NCBI RefSeq assembly: GCF_019670105.1
Contig: NZ_AP023032.1
Span: forward strand, 3,669,501-3,733,500
DNA: 64,000 nucleotides
DNA from: Agarivorans albus
GTDB taxonomy: Bacteria; Pseudomonadota; Gammaproteobacteria; Enterobacterales; Celerinatantimonadaceae
Reading direction: 5' to 3'
A program made the position numbers and the translations under genes. The notes beneath the pieces were generated by a model. The model worked only from the letters and a program-made list of their open reading frames with translations. It ran no database searches and was not told where the DNA came from. Positions 1 through 8,222 of this stretch are shown piece by piece. The stretch's first letter is position 1, and every line of letters starts with the position of its first letter.

Positions 1-367
1 TAATACGCAGCATTTCGGCCGTTTCAATTACCCGCTTCTTAATGGTGGTTTCCGACTCATTGGCTAAGCGCAAAGGCGAGGCAATGTTGTCGTAAACGCT
101 CATGTTGGGGTAGTTAATAAACTGCTGATAGACCATCGATACATTGCGCTCTTGCACCGACACGCCGGTAACATCTAGGCCATTCATTAACACTCGGCCG
201 GTATTAGGTTTGTCTAATCCGGCCATTAGCCGCATTAAACTGGTTTTGCCTGATAAGGTGCGGCCCAGTAATACGTTAAACGAGCCGGGCTCAAAATTGA
301 GATTGGCTTGGTTAATGTAATACTGGCCATCGACCATCCTTGTTACGTTTTCCAATGTCAGTGACAT
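1..367 (-). CDS. glpS: ABC transporter ATP-binding protein, glycerol-uptake GlpS-like (5' part only)
   Basis: The reading frame starts at ATG 367 and runs off the left edge, giving the first 122 residues of an ABC ATPase. Visible are a Walker A (GRTLSGKT, about residues 35-42) and a Q-loop region (VYQQFINYPNMSVYDNIASP). The unusual LSGKTSLMRLMAGLDKP stretch and the QQFINYP loop are what I remember of GlpS, one of the two ATPases of the GlpSTPQV glycerol ABC importer. Related sugar-type ATPases (UgpC/MalK) are the alternative. An AAGGAG-like ribosome site lies about 10 bases upstream. The rest of the operon would lie to the left of the window. The gene is divergent from an AcoR-type activator and preceded by a sigma-54 promoter, so control by that activator is inferred. 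Confidence 0.8.
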   Translation of the reverse strand, partial: MSLTLENVTRMVDGQYYINQANLNFEPGSFNVLLGRTLSGKTSLMRLMAGLDKPNTGRVLMNGLDVTGVSVQERNVSMVYQQFINYPNMSVYDNIASPLRLANESETTIKKRVIETAEMLRI

Positions 368-397
368 GGGCGGGGGCTCTCCTTATTGTTCTGTGCT

Positions 398-408
398 GAA
401 CAATGTTC
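398..408. promoter_or_regulatory. GAACA-A-TGTTC palindrome in the transporter leader
   Basis: GAACAATGTTC is an 11-base perfect palindrome. It lies downstream of the predicted sigma-54 start and shares its core with the 532-567 inverted repeat. It could be a second site for the same regulator, perhaps a repressing one because it sits within the transcribed leader. Short palindromes also arise by chance, so this is a weak call on its own. Confidence 0.3.
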
Positions 409-443
409 GCACTCTGTTCAAATTCGCAAATCTACGAAGCTTA

Positions 444-461
444 TTGCCAGAGTTATGCCAA
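444..461 (-). promoter_or_regulatory. Sigma-54 (-24/-12) promoter for the ABC transporter operon
   Basis: On the minus strand the sequence is TTGGCATAACTCTGGCAA. It has the invariant GG and GC of a sigma-54 promoter at exactly the required GG-N10-GC spacing. The -24 half is TGGCA and the -12 half is TGGCA in place of TTGCA. A transcript would begin near 435, giving a leader of roughly 65 bases before the ATG at 367. A sigma-54 activator gene lies directly across the intergenic region, which fits. Confidence 0.72.
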
Positions 462-531
462 GCTCACCAACAAAATCTAACTCATTGTTTTAATTGAACC
501 TAATAAACACAACAGCATTTACTTTAATAAA

Positions 532-567
532 AAAATGTTCATTTAGTGTGATCAATGTGAACATTTT
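532..567. promoter_or_regulatory. Inverted repeat, candidate upstream activator site for the AcoR-type regulator
   Basis: AAAATGTTCA (532-541) is repeated exactly in reverse complement as TGAACATTTT (558-567), with a 16-base spacer. Its centre lies about 115 bases upstream of the predicted sigma-54 start near 435, which is the normal distance for an enhancer-binding protein. The same TGTTC/GAACA core recurs at 398-408, near 415 and near 591. The binding protein is inferred from position only. Confidence 0.5.
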
Positions 568-661
568 GTTAATCGATTTTGACCAATTAATGTTCGTATG
601 CGAAAGTGCCTGCCTAACACTGTTCACTACTAAACAATGTGATGCTGATTTAAGGATTGAG

Positions 662-2560
662 ATGAGCGAGAAATCACAGTGGTATATAGAGCATGAAGCC
701 CTAATTAAGAGTTCTTGGCAGCGCTGTCGAGAATCTGGCTTAACCCATCATAGTGAGCCAAACGTAGAGCATAAATCTGCGGGGGATTTGTCGTGCCTAT
801 TGGAACAGCATCATCAATTACTCGAGACAACCCACCATCAAGTACTGCCGTATTACGAGAACTTGCTAAGCAACAGCAATAGCCAAGTAATGCTGGCAGA
901 CCATCAAGGCTATGTATTAAAAAGTTGGGGGGAGCAACGCTTTAAACAGCAGCATCAAGAAATCTTCTCACCAGGCACTGGCTGGCAAGAACCAGTGCTA
1001 GGCACCAACGCCATTGGCACCGCCTTAAAAACCGGTAGCGTGGTGCAAATTCATCATGACGAGCACTTTTTAGTGGCCAACCGCTTTATGACCGGTTCTG
1101 CAGCACCCATTTATGGGGTTGATAGAGAGATGGTGGGAGTGATTGATATCTCTAGCGATACTTACCTGCCGGAATCTCATACCTTAGGCATGGTTAAGAT
1201 CATGTCGCAAGCGGTTGAAAATCAGCTAATTATTTCGCACTTCAATAGCGAGCACTTTTTGCTGCGTTTTAATACCAGCCCGGAAAACATCGATAGCCAA
1301 TGGTCAGCACTGATTGTATTTGATGAAACCGGCTTAGTGATTTCGGCCAATCGCCGTGCAGAACTAGTGCTAGCCACCGACTTGAAGTTAGTGAATATAA
1401 ACGAGCTATTTGAAGTAAGCGTTAACCAATTGATTAACCAGCCTGAGAGCTTTCAAGTTCCGCTGATTACACGTCAGCAGTTTAGGGTGCATGGGGTTTT
1501 ACATAAACCTAAGCAAGCAAAACCACGAGTATTAGATTTTAGAACCTTGCTTAAGCCCGAGCAGAACAAAGCGCAACACTTTTCAGAAAAACAAGCATTC
1601 TTGCTTGACGACCTTAATTTAGGCGACCCGGTAATGGCTAAGGCCGTGGCACAAAGCAAACGCATTGTAGATAAAGAGATCCCCATTTTGATCCGCGGAG
1701 AAACAGGGGTAGGAAAAGAGGTGTTTGTAAAAGCGCTGCACCACTCAAGCCAACGCAGCAAACAAAATATGGTAACGGTAAACTGCGCGGCGATTCCCCA
1801 AGAGTTGGTGGAATCGGAACTGTTTGGTTATGAAAAAGGCGCGTTTACTGGCTCTAGCAGCAAAGGCTATATAGGGCTGATCCGCAAGGCAGATAAAGGC
1901 ACCCTCTTTTTAGATGAAATTGGCGACATGCCATTGAATGTACAAGCGCGCTTACTAAGAGTATTGCAGGAGCGCAGAGTAAACCCCTTGGGCAGTACCG
2001 AGTCTTACCCGGTAGATTTTAAGCTAGTGTCAGCGACTAACCGAAACTTAAAAGATGATGTAGAAGCAGGCAGTTTTCGCCAAGATTTATACTACCGCGT
2101 GAGCGGTTTAAACATTGAGCTACCGGCGCTTCGTCATCGAAGTGACCGACAACACCTGATCCAGTTTTTGCTAAATTACTATGCAGAAACACCGCAAGAC
2201 GCCTTAATTACAGAGCGTGCAATGCATAGCTTTTGCCAGCACCCTTGGCCTGGCAACATTCGCCAGCTAGTAAGTGTTATTCAAATCGCCCAAGCGATGT
2301 CGGATAACCAAGCCATCGATTTACAACATCTACCCGACGACTTTTTTGCCGACCTTGATGGCCAAGTCACTAACGTAGAACAGTTTACTCCAAGCTCTTC
2401 GCAAACTAACTCTGAGCCAGAACAAGTTAAGCAGCCAAATAGTGATGACATAGTCGCGGTTTATCAGTCACTTTCTTGCAATATATCCAAGACAGCTCAG
2501 CAGCTTGGTATCAGCCGCAATACGGTATACAAGCGCTTACGAGAATCAGGTTACAAATAG
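662..2560 (+). CDS. Sigma-54-dependent activator, AcoR family
   Basis: A 632-aa enhancer-binding protein. The N-terminus has the SSWQRC-ESGL motif typical of AcoR/DhaR-type regulators, followed by a GAF-like sensor. The AAA+ domain has Walker A GETGVGKE (about 346), a GAFTGS loop (about 393) and Walker B-type LFLDEIGDMP. A Fis-type helix-turn-helix closes the protein (about 609-632, ISRNTVYKRLRESG). I chose ATG 662 because TAAGGA lies just upstream; an in-frame extension to 494 would run through the control region and has no such site. The family activates sigma-54 promoters for acetoin, glycerol or alcohol use. The divergent glpS-like gene makes glycerol uptake the likely target (inference). 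One oddity: the sigma-54 contact loop is GAFTGS, not GAFTGA. Confidence 0.9.
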   Translation: MSEKSQWYIEHEALIKSSWQRCRESGLTHHSEPNVEHKSAGDLSCLLEQHHQLLETTHHQVLPYYENLLSNSNSQVMLADHQGYVLKSWGEQRFKQQHQEIFSPGTGWQEPVLGTNAIGTALKTGSVVQIHHDEHFLVANRFMTGSAAPIYGVDREMVGVIDISSDTYLPESHTLGMVKIMSQAVENQLIISHFNSEHFLLRFNTSPENIDSQWSALIVFDETGLVISANRRAELVLATDLKLVNINELFEVSVNQLINQPESFQVPLITRQQFRVHGVLHKPKQAKPRVLDFRTLLKPEQNKAQHFSEKQAFLLDDLNLGDPVMAKAVAQSKRIVDKEIPILIRGETGVGKEVFVKALHHSSQRSKQNMVTVNCAAIPQELVESELFGYEKGAFTGSSSKGYIGLIRKADKGTLFLDEIGDMPLNVQARLLRVLQERRVNPLGSTESYPVDFKLVSATNRNLKDDVEAGSFRQDLYYRVSGLNIELPALRHRSDRQHLIQFLLNYYAETPQDALITERAMHSFCQHPWPGNIRQLVSVIQIAQAMSDNQAIDLQHLPDDFFADLDGQVTNVEQFTPSSSQTNSEPEQVKQPNSDDIVAVYQSLSCNISKTAQQLGISRNTVYKRLRESGYK

Positions 2561-2808
2561 CCTAAACCTCTGAATATGCCGCTCTCACCATCTTTTAGCT
2601 AAAGCATTAATATATAAAAGATTATATTAATATTATTTAACGCAAAACTAGCTTGTCTGCTAAAGCTTTCCACTTTTCTCTATGTCATATTCACCTCTTT
2701 AGAGGTATTCAGTAAATCGGGAACAAGCAATCTCGTACTTTCAAATACCCGCTAAGCCTTTGGCAATTTAACCAGTTCTAAACTCACTGACAATTTAAGG
2801 AGTAAATA

Positions 2809-3168
2809 ATGTCAGAAATGCAAAATGCAGTCACCGAAGCGCCTCTATCTGCTAGCGATGAAGCTGCAAAAACCAGCGCATTAATAGGCTATGGTTTAAT
2901 GATTCTAGGTTTGTTTACCGGTCTGTTTTGGATCGTGGGCGCTATTTGGGCCATGGTGAAAAAAGCGGATGCAGCAGGTACCCTGTTTGAGGATCACTAC
3001 TCAAATATTATTAAAACCTTTTGGTGGGGTTTTGGCCTGTCGATTATTGGCTTTGTATTAGCATTTGTAATCATAGGGTATTTTGTACTGTTAGGAGTTT
3101 GGATTTGGTCAATCTACCGAATCATTAAAGGCCTAGCGAAGATAACCTCTAACAAGTCGTACTACTAA
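2809..3168 (+). CDS. Small inner-membrane protein, DUF4870-like
   Basis: A 119-aa protein with a soluble N-terminus of about 20 residues and three predicted hydrophobic segments (about 24-50, 68-92 and 91-108, the last two nearly continuous). The FEDHYSNIIKTFWW stretch between helices resembles the F-x-x-H/NxxxQ/K-x-FW pattern of DUF4870-type membrane proteins. Function is unknown. AAGGAG lies 8 bases before the ATG. It stands alone between the activator gene and a convergent lyase gene and ends in a shared bidirectional terminator. The 248-base stretch upstream (2561-2808) is AT-rich and shows a short CCTCTTTAGAGG palindrome but no recognisable regulator site. Confidence 0.7.
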   Translation: MSEMQNAVTEAPLSASDEAAKTSALIGYGLMILGLFTGLFWIVGAIWAMVKKADAAGTLFEDHYSNIIKTFWWGFGLSIIGFVLAFVIIGYFVLLGVWIWSIYRIIKGLAKITSNKSYY

Positions 3169-3175
3169 CATACAA

Positions 3176-3200
3176 AAAAGGGAGCACAAGGCTCCCTTTT
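3176..3200. terminator. Bidirectional intrinsic terminator
   Basis: AAAAGGGAGC and GCTCCCTTTT form a 10-bp stem with a 5-base loop. The runs of A before and T after let it serve both the + strand membrane-protein gene ending at 3168 and the minus-strand lyase gene ending at 3217. Confidence 0.85.
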
Positions 3201-3216
3201 AAATCTGCTCACAGCT

Positions 3217-5772
3217 CTAGTTTAGAACATCCAATTGCACTTGATAGTTACAAGCGCCACCCTCTAGATCTAACCTATAACGGTCTTCTTTGTATTCAAC
3301 CGCATCAATGTCATTCCAGTTAATGATACTAATACTTGGTGTTGCAGGCGCTATTGGGGTGATTTTTAAGTTACCCGCAATAATAGAACCGTCGGCTTGT
3401 ACAATCGGCTCTTCTGGCAGGTTAATTTGCCAAATAGCAGAAACCGTGTCGGCTACAACACATTGGTCAGTGACCATAACTTGGTCAGCACTAAAACGAA
3501 TCTCACGCTGCCACGAGGTAATTGAATCGTAGGCGGGATACACACCGGTTAGGTCCATATTGATGGTAGTAACATCACCATCAACCTGATGAGTCATACT
3601 GCCCTCGGTACCGCGCTTCTGCGGAATGATTTCTCCAGCCTCTTCAAAACGTAGGATGTTGTGCTGATCACTAAGTTGATGAATTCCGCTGTGTGACCAA
3701 ATATTTTGGGTTACTGCTAAAAACTCATCTTTAAACAAAGTGAATGAGCCTTGGTCTTGATGAGCATGCGATTCATCGTAAATACCTGCAACGGCAGATA
3801 ACCATGTTGCATCGGCATCCCAAGAGGAGCGAACAAACAGGTGGCCAGCGCTAGAAGAGTAATACAGCAAATCACTTGGCACTATTTGATTGAGCTCTTG
3901 CTGCAACAAAGTAGTATGCAGATTGAAGCCAAAACGCATTGGGTCAACGGAATTATTAGCTAACCACCAACTGCCACGCTTCGCTGCGTCACTGCCAATA
4001 TTTAACGAGGCAGCACGCTGCATTAAGCTTTCGTGATAATCGAACAGTACCGGGAATGAGACCCGAGATTGGTCGCCAATTGGCGCAAAATGCGTTAAGT
4101 CTGGAGTAGTAGCGTGGATCCAGTAATCGATGGTTTGTTTTGTATGCAAAGACTCAAGTGATAAGTCTTCCCCGGTAGAGTCTCGCCAAATGATGTACAG
4201 CTCAAATAGCTTACCCTGAGCTACTCCATAGCCAGTCCCTTCACGGCTACCACCACCAGCAAACTGCGCATAATACTCCACTAGCTTCGGCAGTTTGTCA
4301 TCTCTGAGTAGATTGAGCCAAGTTTCGTTTTCGTCCACTAAACCCCAAGTCATGGTGGCTTTTAAGAAACTGAAGTGATAATTGTTGCCTGGATTAGTGG
4401 TGGCCCAGCCGCTCCAAGGGAAGCTATTACCGCCCCACTGTGCATCTGCATGGTTCCACACATTCCAAATAGCCTGCTCAGCGTAGTTTTTCCAACGCGT
4501 TTTTTGGCTATCGCTAAGCAAGTCATAACCATAGTCGTAAACGTAAGCCAGCTCAGATATAAAATCGCCTACGTAAAGATAAGAATCAAACGAAGTTTTT
4601 GGTTTGTCGTTTGCAGCAATCAGGGCTTCTGCCGCAACGACTTGCTCTTCTACATCTTCAATTGCTAACTCAATGTATTTTTTATCTTGAGTTAGGTAAT
4701 ACATGTAAACCGCATCGGTAGGCGAAAATCCATATCCCGGATTACCATCAACCGCTTGGTCGACCCAACTTGCAAAGCGGCTATAATCTTGCCCGGCAAA
4801 GCGTAAGTGTTCTATCGATGCCAGAGACAGTTTGTGGTTAGTGGCAGCTGGCGCTAATACTTCAACTTGAATATCTGCTTGCTGGCCCTGCCAGCTGGCA
4901 GTGCAAATGGATTGGCCAACCTGATTGGTGACTAGAAGCTGTTGAGCATCTACTGATACTACACTGCTATCGCAAGCCCACTGCACATCGCTTAGTGACG
5001 CTTTCACAGAGCCATCACTGTAGCTAGCGTTAACTTGTAAGCTTTGCTTCGATGCTAAAGGAATATCAATGGGTCCTGCAGGGTTAATGCTAATACTGCT
5101 TAAGGTAGCGGGCGCAGACACGACAACCTCAAGATCAGCACTCAGGTTTTTCCAAGTAACGCTGCACGTGGCTTGTCCTGCTTGTTCGGCGGTAAGTTGC
5201 TGGGCATTAATACTTACTACATTGCTATCACAAAGCCACTGCGCATCACTGCTCACTGCTTGTTGAGAGCCGTCATTAAAACTGGCGATAACTTCTAAAG
5301 CTTGTTGATCGTTAAGCGTTAGAGCAACCGGACTAACTGGGGAAATAGTAAGGCTTTCAGCAATAATCTCATCAGAGCGAACCGTAAAATCCACTACCAA
5401 ACTCAATGACGACCAAGCAAGGCTGCAGTTTGCTTCACCTTCTGAATTTGCTGTCACATAACTAGATTCACTAATGCTTACTGCTTCAGAGTTACATTGC
5501 CAGTTAAGCTTGAATGGGGTGAGATTTCGAGTAACACCATTGTCGTAAACTAAGTCCAATTCCAATTGGCTAGTCGCGCCTTCGGCTAGGTTTGTTTCCC
5601 CTGCTCGCAGCACAATAGCTTGTGCCACAGCAGCAGCCCCCGTGTCTGGAGTTTGCTGTTGAGCAGATGGCTCATCTCCACCACCTCCACATGCCAAAAG
5701 TAACAGTGGCGAGCAAGCTAACGCAGCAACTCTAATACAATGTGCCAAAGGCTTGCTGACTTGAAAAATCAT
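3217..5772 (-). CDS. Surface lipoprotein: three Ig-like repeats plus heparinase II/III-like lyase domain
   Basis: An 851-aa protein beginning with a lipoprotein signal (lipobox LLAC, Cys28, then GGGG). Three Ig-like repeats of about 85 residues follow (about 50-310), each carrying a variant of SVD-QQL and C--W; they resemble bacterial Ig-like group 2 domains. From about 320 to the end it resembles heparinase II/III-type or alginate-type lyases. This part has an all-alpha toroid-like segment, then a beta segment with HAHQDQGSF (about 667-675), the conserved His-x-His-x-Asp region of that superfamily. ATG 5772 is preferred because AGGGA precedes it; a longer frame to 5814 adds 14 residues in front of the signal. 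Substrate is not evident: a uronate-containing polysaccharide is likely. No lyase or sugar-use neighbours are present, so it is not part of a visible utilisation locus. Confidence 0.82.
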   Translation of the reverse strand: MIFQVSKPLAHCIRVAALACSPLLLLACGGGGDEPSAQQQTPDTGAAAVAQAIVLRAGETNLAEGATSQLELDLVYDNGVTRNLTPFKLNWQCNSEAVSISESSYVTANSEGEANCSLAWSSLSLVVDFTVRSDEIIAESLTISPVSPVALTLNDQQALEVIASFNDGSQQAVSSDAQWLCDSNVVSINAQQLTAEQAGQATCSVTWKNLSADLEVVVSAPATLSSISINPAGPIDIPLASKQSLQVNASYSDGSVKASLSDVQWACDSSVVSVDAQQLLVTNQVGQSICTASWQGQQADIQVEVLAPAATNHKLSLASIEHLRFAGQDYSRFASWVDQAVDGNPGYGFSPTDAVYMYYLTQDKKYIELAIEDVEEQVVAAEALIAANDKPKTSFDSYLYVGDFISELAYVYDYGYDLLSDSQKTRWKNYAEQAIWNVWNHADAQWGGNSFPWSGWATTNPGNNYHFSFLKATMTWGLVDENETWLNLLRDDKLPKLVEYYAQFAGGGSREGTGYGVAQGKLFELYIIWRDSTGEDLSLESLHTKQTIDYWIHATTPDLTHFAPIGDQSRVSFPVLFDYHESLMQRAASLNIGSDAAKRGSWWLANNSVDPMRFGFNLHTTLLQQELNQIVPSDLLYYSSSAGHLFVRSSWDADATWLSAVAGIYDESHAHQDQGSFTLFKDEFLAVTQNIWSHSGIHQLSDQHNILRFEEAGEIIPQKRGTEGSMTHQVDGDVTTINMDLTGVYPAYDSITSWQREIRFSADQVMVTDQCVVADTVSAIWQINLPEEPIVQADGSIIAGNLKITPIAPATPSISIINWNDIDAVEYKEDRYRLDLEGGACNYQVQLDVLN

Positions 5773-6130
5773 ATAACTTCCCTGTTTACCTTTTATAACT
5801 AATGCTGTCGCCAACTATGACTCAACAATGTTAAAAAATTGCTAACCAAGCCATCATGAATAATATGACTAGAGCTCTCTTGCCACTCCAATAGCAACAT
5901 TTAGCGAATCAAACATCAAACTTTGCTAAAAACAAATTATTAACAAAACACTCTAAACGTACCGAACAGTTGACGGAGTTTTTACTAAAAAACTTTCAGA
6001 TGAACTGATAATCATTAGTGATTGCCTAATACCGCGTAATAACTAATGTTAAGGTGAACAGGGATGATATGAGAGATAAGTCAATAGCGCAAACCAAAGG
6101 TTTACGCCAGTGATGAAAATTTGATCTTGG
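5773..6130. other. AT-rich intergenic stretch with no clear feature
   Basis: This 358-base gap separates the 5' end of the lyase gene from the 3' end of the GlcG/HbpS-like gene. It must hold the lyase promoter. I found no clear -35/-10 pair, no RNA gene and no convincing small ORF. A partial Fur-like string near 6008-6025 was considered and rejected. Confidence 0.6.
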
Positions 6131-6526
6131 TTATACCATAGCATCTATTGCAGCTTGCGCTAGAGCAGCATCGTCTTGCTCACTCATGCCGCTAATACCA
6201 ATGGCGCCGATCACATTTCCATCTTGGTAAATCGGCACACCACCCTGAATACCGGTAAAACGAGGATCCGTCCAATAACCCATGTCTTTACCAGTTTCTT
6301 TTGCCCATGCTGCTAAGTTGGCTGTAGGTTGGCGATCACGCGCTGCGGTATACGCTTTGTTCTGGGCTAGTACAGCGGCATGAAAAGCCACATTGTTCAT
6401 TCGAGAAAAGCTTACTAACTCGCCGTGAGCATCAACCACTGCAACTGCAATGCTCACTTGTTTTTCGTCAGCTAAACGTAAGGCTTGCACATTTAAAGCA
6501 CTGGCTAATTCAAAGGTAATATCCAT
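6131..6526 (-). CDS. GlcG/HbpS-like (DUF336) protein
   Basis: A 131-aa protein of the GlcG/HbpS family. Recognisable parts are the helix ALRLADEKQVSIAVAVVDAHGELVSFSRM, a central AYTAARDRQPT segment, and the closing GGVPIYQDGNVIGAIGISG motif followed by an EQDDA-type tail. These are hallmarks of the family, which binds haem or small carboxylates in some members; the exact role is usually unknown. ATG 6526 is chosen over a TTG four codons earlier. The gene is monocistronic and divergent from the SDR gene at 6714, so the two may share a control region. Confidence 0.85.
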   Translation of the reverse strand: MDITFELASALNVQALRLADEKQVSIAVAVVDAHGELVSFSRMNNVAFHAAVLAQNKAYTAARDRQPTANLAAWAKETGKDMGYWTDPRFTGIQGGVPIYQDGNVIGAIGISGMSEQDDAALAQAAIDAMV

Positions 6527-6713
6527 AAATAATCTCAAAAGTGATAGTTAAGTTATTCCAGAGTCTAGAAAGATTAGTGCTTAAAGCCAACGCTTAGGGC
6601 GCAAGTTTATCGCACTATAGTATGGAATATAGTCATTTAATTCGTAACATAAAGGCTTTCTGTAGGCGGGTGATATTGCTAGCATGGTCTTTCTTCACAT
6701 AGCAGGGACAACG

Positions 6714-7460
6714 ATGAATAAAGTTGCACTCGTCACCGGTTCTAGTCGTGGCATTGGCGCTGCTACCGCTTTGCTGCTGGCGCAACAAGGCTATGCCGTT
6801 TGTATTAACTACAAACAAAACCAAGTGGCTGCTAACACGCTACTGAAGCAAATCCATGCCTTAGGTGTTCCTGCAATGGCTTATGCTGCTGATGTAAGCC
6901 AAGAGCAGCAAGTTGATAAGCTGTTCGCTGCCATTGACCAACAACTCGGCCCCATTACCGCCTTAGTTAACAATGCTGCCATGTTGCTACCACAAAGCTC
7001 GTTGGTAAATATGGACCAGAGCCGGATCAATCAGCTGCTCACGACTAACGTAACCAGTGCTTTTTTGTGCTGTAAATACGCCATTAAGCGCATGGGCAGC
7101 AGTTATGGTGGGGCTGGAGGGGCCATTGTTAATGTATCTTCAGCCGCAGCTCGCATAGGTTCTCCCTTCGAATACATCGATTATGCAGCCAGTAAAGGTG
7201 CCATTGATACTCTCACTAAAGGGCTTTCCTTAGAATTAGCCGAGCAAAAGATTAGAGTGAATGGGGTGCGGCCAGGCTTTATTGATACCGACATGCATGC
7301 CGATGGCGGCGAACCCAACCGAATTGAACGTGTCCGTAGTGCCATTCCCATGCAGCGCGCCGGTCAGCCCAGCGAAGTTGCCGAAGCCATTGCTTGGCTG
7401 CTCTCAGAACAAGCTTCTTATATCACGGGTAGTATTGTCGACGTTGCTGGCGGGCGATAA
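6714..7460 (+). CDS. SDR-family oxidoreductase
   Basis: A 248-aa classical short-chain dehydrogenase/reductase. It has the cofactor motif TGSSRGIG (about residues 8-15), the NNAA motif, a catalytic Ser in VNVSSAA, and YAASK (Tyr/Lys pair), then a PGFIDTDM segment and the usual GSIVDVAGGR ending. The basic Arg in the glycine motif suggests NADP(H), by family rule. Substrate cannot be read from sequence; FabG-like or sugar-dehydrogenase-like proteins are closest. CAGGGA precedes ATG 6714. A longer frame from 6684 lacks a ribosome site. Confidence 0.9.
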   Translation: MNKVALVTGSSRGIGAATALLLAQQGYAVCINYKQNQVAANTLLKQIHALGVPAMAYAADVSQEQQVDKLFAAIDQQLGPITALVNNAAMLLPQSSLVNMDQSRINQLLTTNVTSAFLCCKYAIKRMGSSYGGAGGAIVNVSSAAARIGSPFEYIDYAASKGAIDTLTKGLSLELAEQKIRVNGVRPGFIDTDMHADGGEPNRIERVRSAIPMQRAGQPSEVAEAIAWLLSEQASYITGSIVDVAGGR

Positions 7461-7506
7461 AACACTGAAATGCTAAGTGCTTAATAACACTAACAAGGAC
7501 CATTAA

Positions 7507-7890
7507 ATGGCCAAAGATCCTCGAATAATCGATAAACGCATTCCTCTCGTAATGGCTTTACTGATTGGCCTTTTTTGTTACTACACCTGGGCGCCTAATA
7601 GCCCTTTTAAACAGATAGAAAGCCTGTCTTTAGAACACGCCCTAGCGCATCAACAATCAGCTTTGGTTGAAGGCGATATTCTGGTTATTGGCACCACCAA
7701 TAACCAGCAAGAGGTCTTAGCTAAAAGTGCTGAAGGCAATTTACTCACTATCAACTTCAATCAACAACCAACACCCACTATTGGTAGTTTTTGGCAGGTA
7801 AAAGGCATGCTCAGCTGGCCCGAAAACGCCCCCTTACTCAAAGTATCTCAAGCAAGTAACCCAACAAAACAATCAGCAGATTCACAATAA
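7507..7890 (+). CDS. Small membrane-anchored protein of unknown function
   Basis: A 127-aa protein I do not recognise. It has a basic N-terminus, one hydrophobic segment (about 13-29, ending YYTW) and an extracytoplasmic part of about 95 residues. Beta-strand-like runs such as GDILVIG, EVLAKSAEGNLLTINF and GSFWQVKGMLSW look like a small OB-type barrel, but that is an impression. AAGGACC lies just before the ATG. It follows the SDR gene by 46 bases and precedes another small membrane-protein gene on the same strand, so the three could be cotranscribed. Confidence 0.65.
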   Translation: MAKDPRIIDKRIPLVMALLIGLFCYYTWAPNSPFKQIESLSLEHALAHQQSALVEGDILVIGTTNNQQEVLAKSAEGNLLTINFNQQPTPTIGSFWQVKGMLSWPENAPLLKVSQASNPTKQSADSQ

Positions 7891-7961
7891 ACTGCGCTAA
7901 CGCAAGGTTGTATATAAGCATGTGCTTAATAATGGCTTAAGTCGTTATTAAAAAGGGCTAT

Positions 7962-8189
7962 ATGATGACTCAGCAACAAGGAAAGTACCTATTATATGCC
8001 GTTATATGCATAGGTTTATTATTGGTGCTAGTGGGAGTAGCTTTAGCTATGTTCTCTAATATCAGCGTTTCCATGGGCGTAACTGGGGTACAAATAATCG
8101 CAGGTATTATTGGCTTAGGCTTGCTGTTAATGGTGCCCAGCAAAATTATCCTCACCCTAATACTGATGAAAGCAAAATCAAAAAGCTAA
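7962..8189 (+). CDS. Two-helix small membrane protein
   Basis: A 75-aa protein with two strong hydrophobic segments (about 9-31 and 39-68) joined by a short SVSMGVTG loop and ending in a Lys-rich tail. No family is recognised. Its start may be either of the two consecutive ATGs at 7962 and 7965. It lies convergent to the chemoreceptor gene, 33 bases away. Codon use looks like its neighbours. A possible minus-strand 61-aa frame over the same bases is a shadow. Confidence 0.6.
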   Translation: MMTQQQGKYLLYAVICIGLLLVLVGVALAMFSNISVSMGVTGVQIIAGIIGLGLLLMVPSKIILTLILMKAKSKS

Positions 8190-8222
8190 GCCCAGTTATC
8201 TATTGTTGATTTATAGGCTAGA

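Noticed and set aside
546-563. CRP-like site TGTGATCAATGTGA
   Set aside because: The second half does not match TCACA; the bases belong to the larger TGTTCA/TGAACA repeat.
494-661. N-terminal extension of the AcoR-type activator from ATG 494
   Set aside because: The extra 56 residues lie in the control region, contain the inverted repeat and do not resemble the family; ATG 662 has a proper ribosome site.
6008-6026. Fur-like string GATAATCATTAGTGATT
   Set aside because: Only about 11 of 19 bases match the consensus, the palindrome is broken, and neither neighbouring gene is iron-related.
7475-7935. GTGCTTAATAA occurring twice flanking the 127-aa gene
   Set aside because: The match is only about 11 bases with no extension and no terminal repeat; chance in AT-rich spacers.
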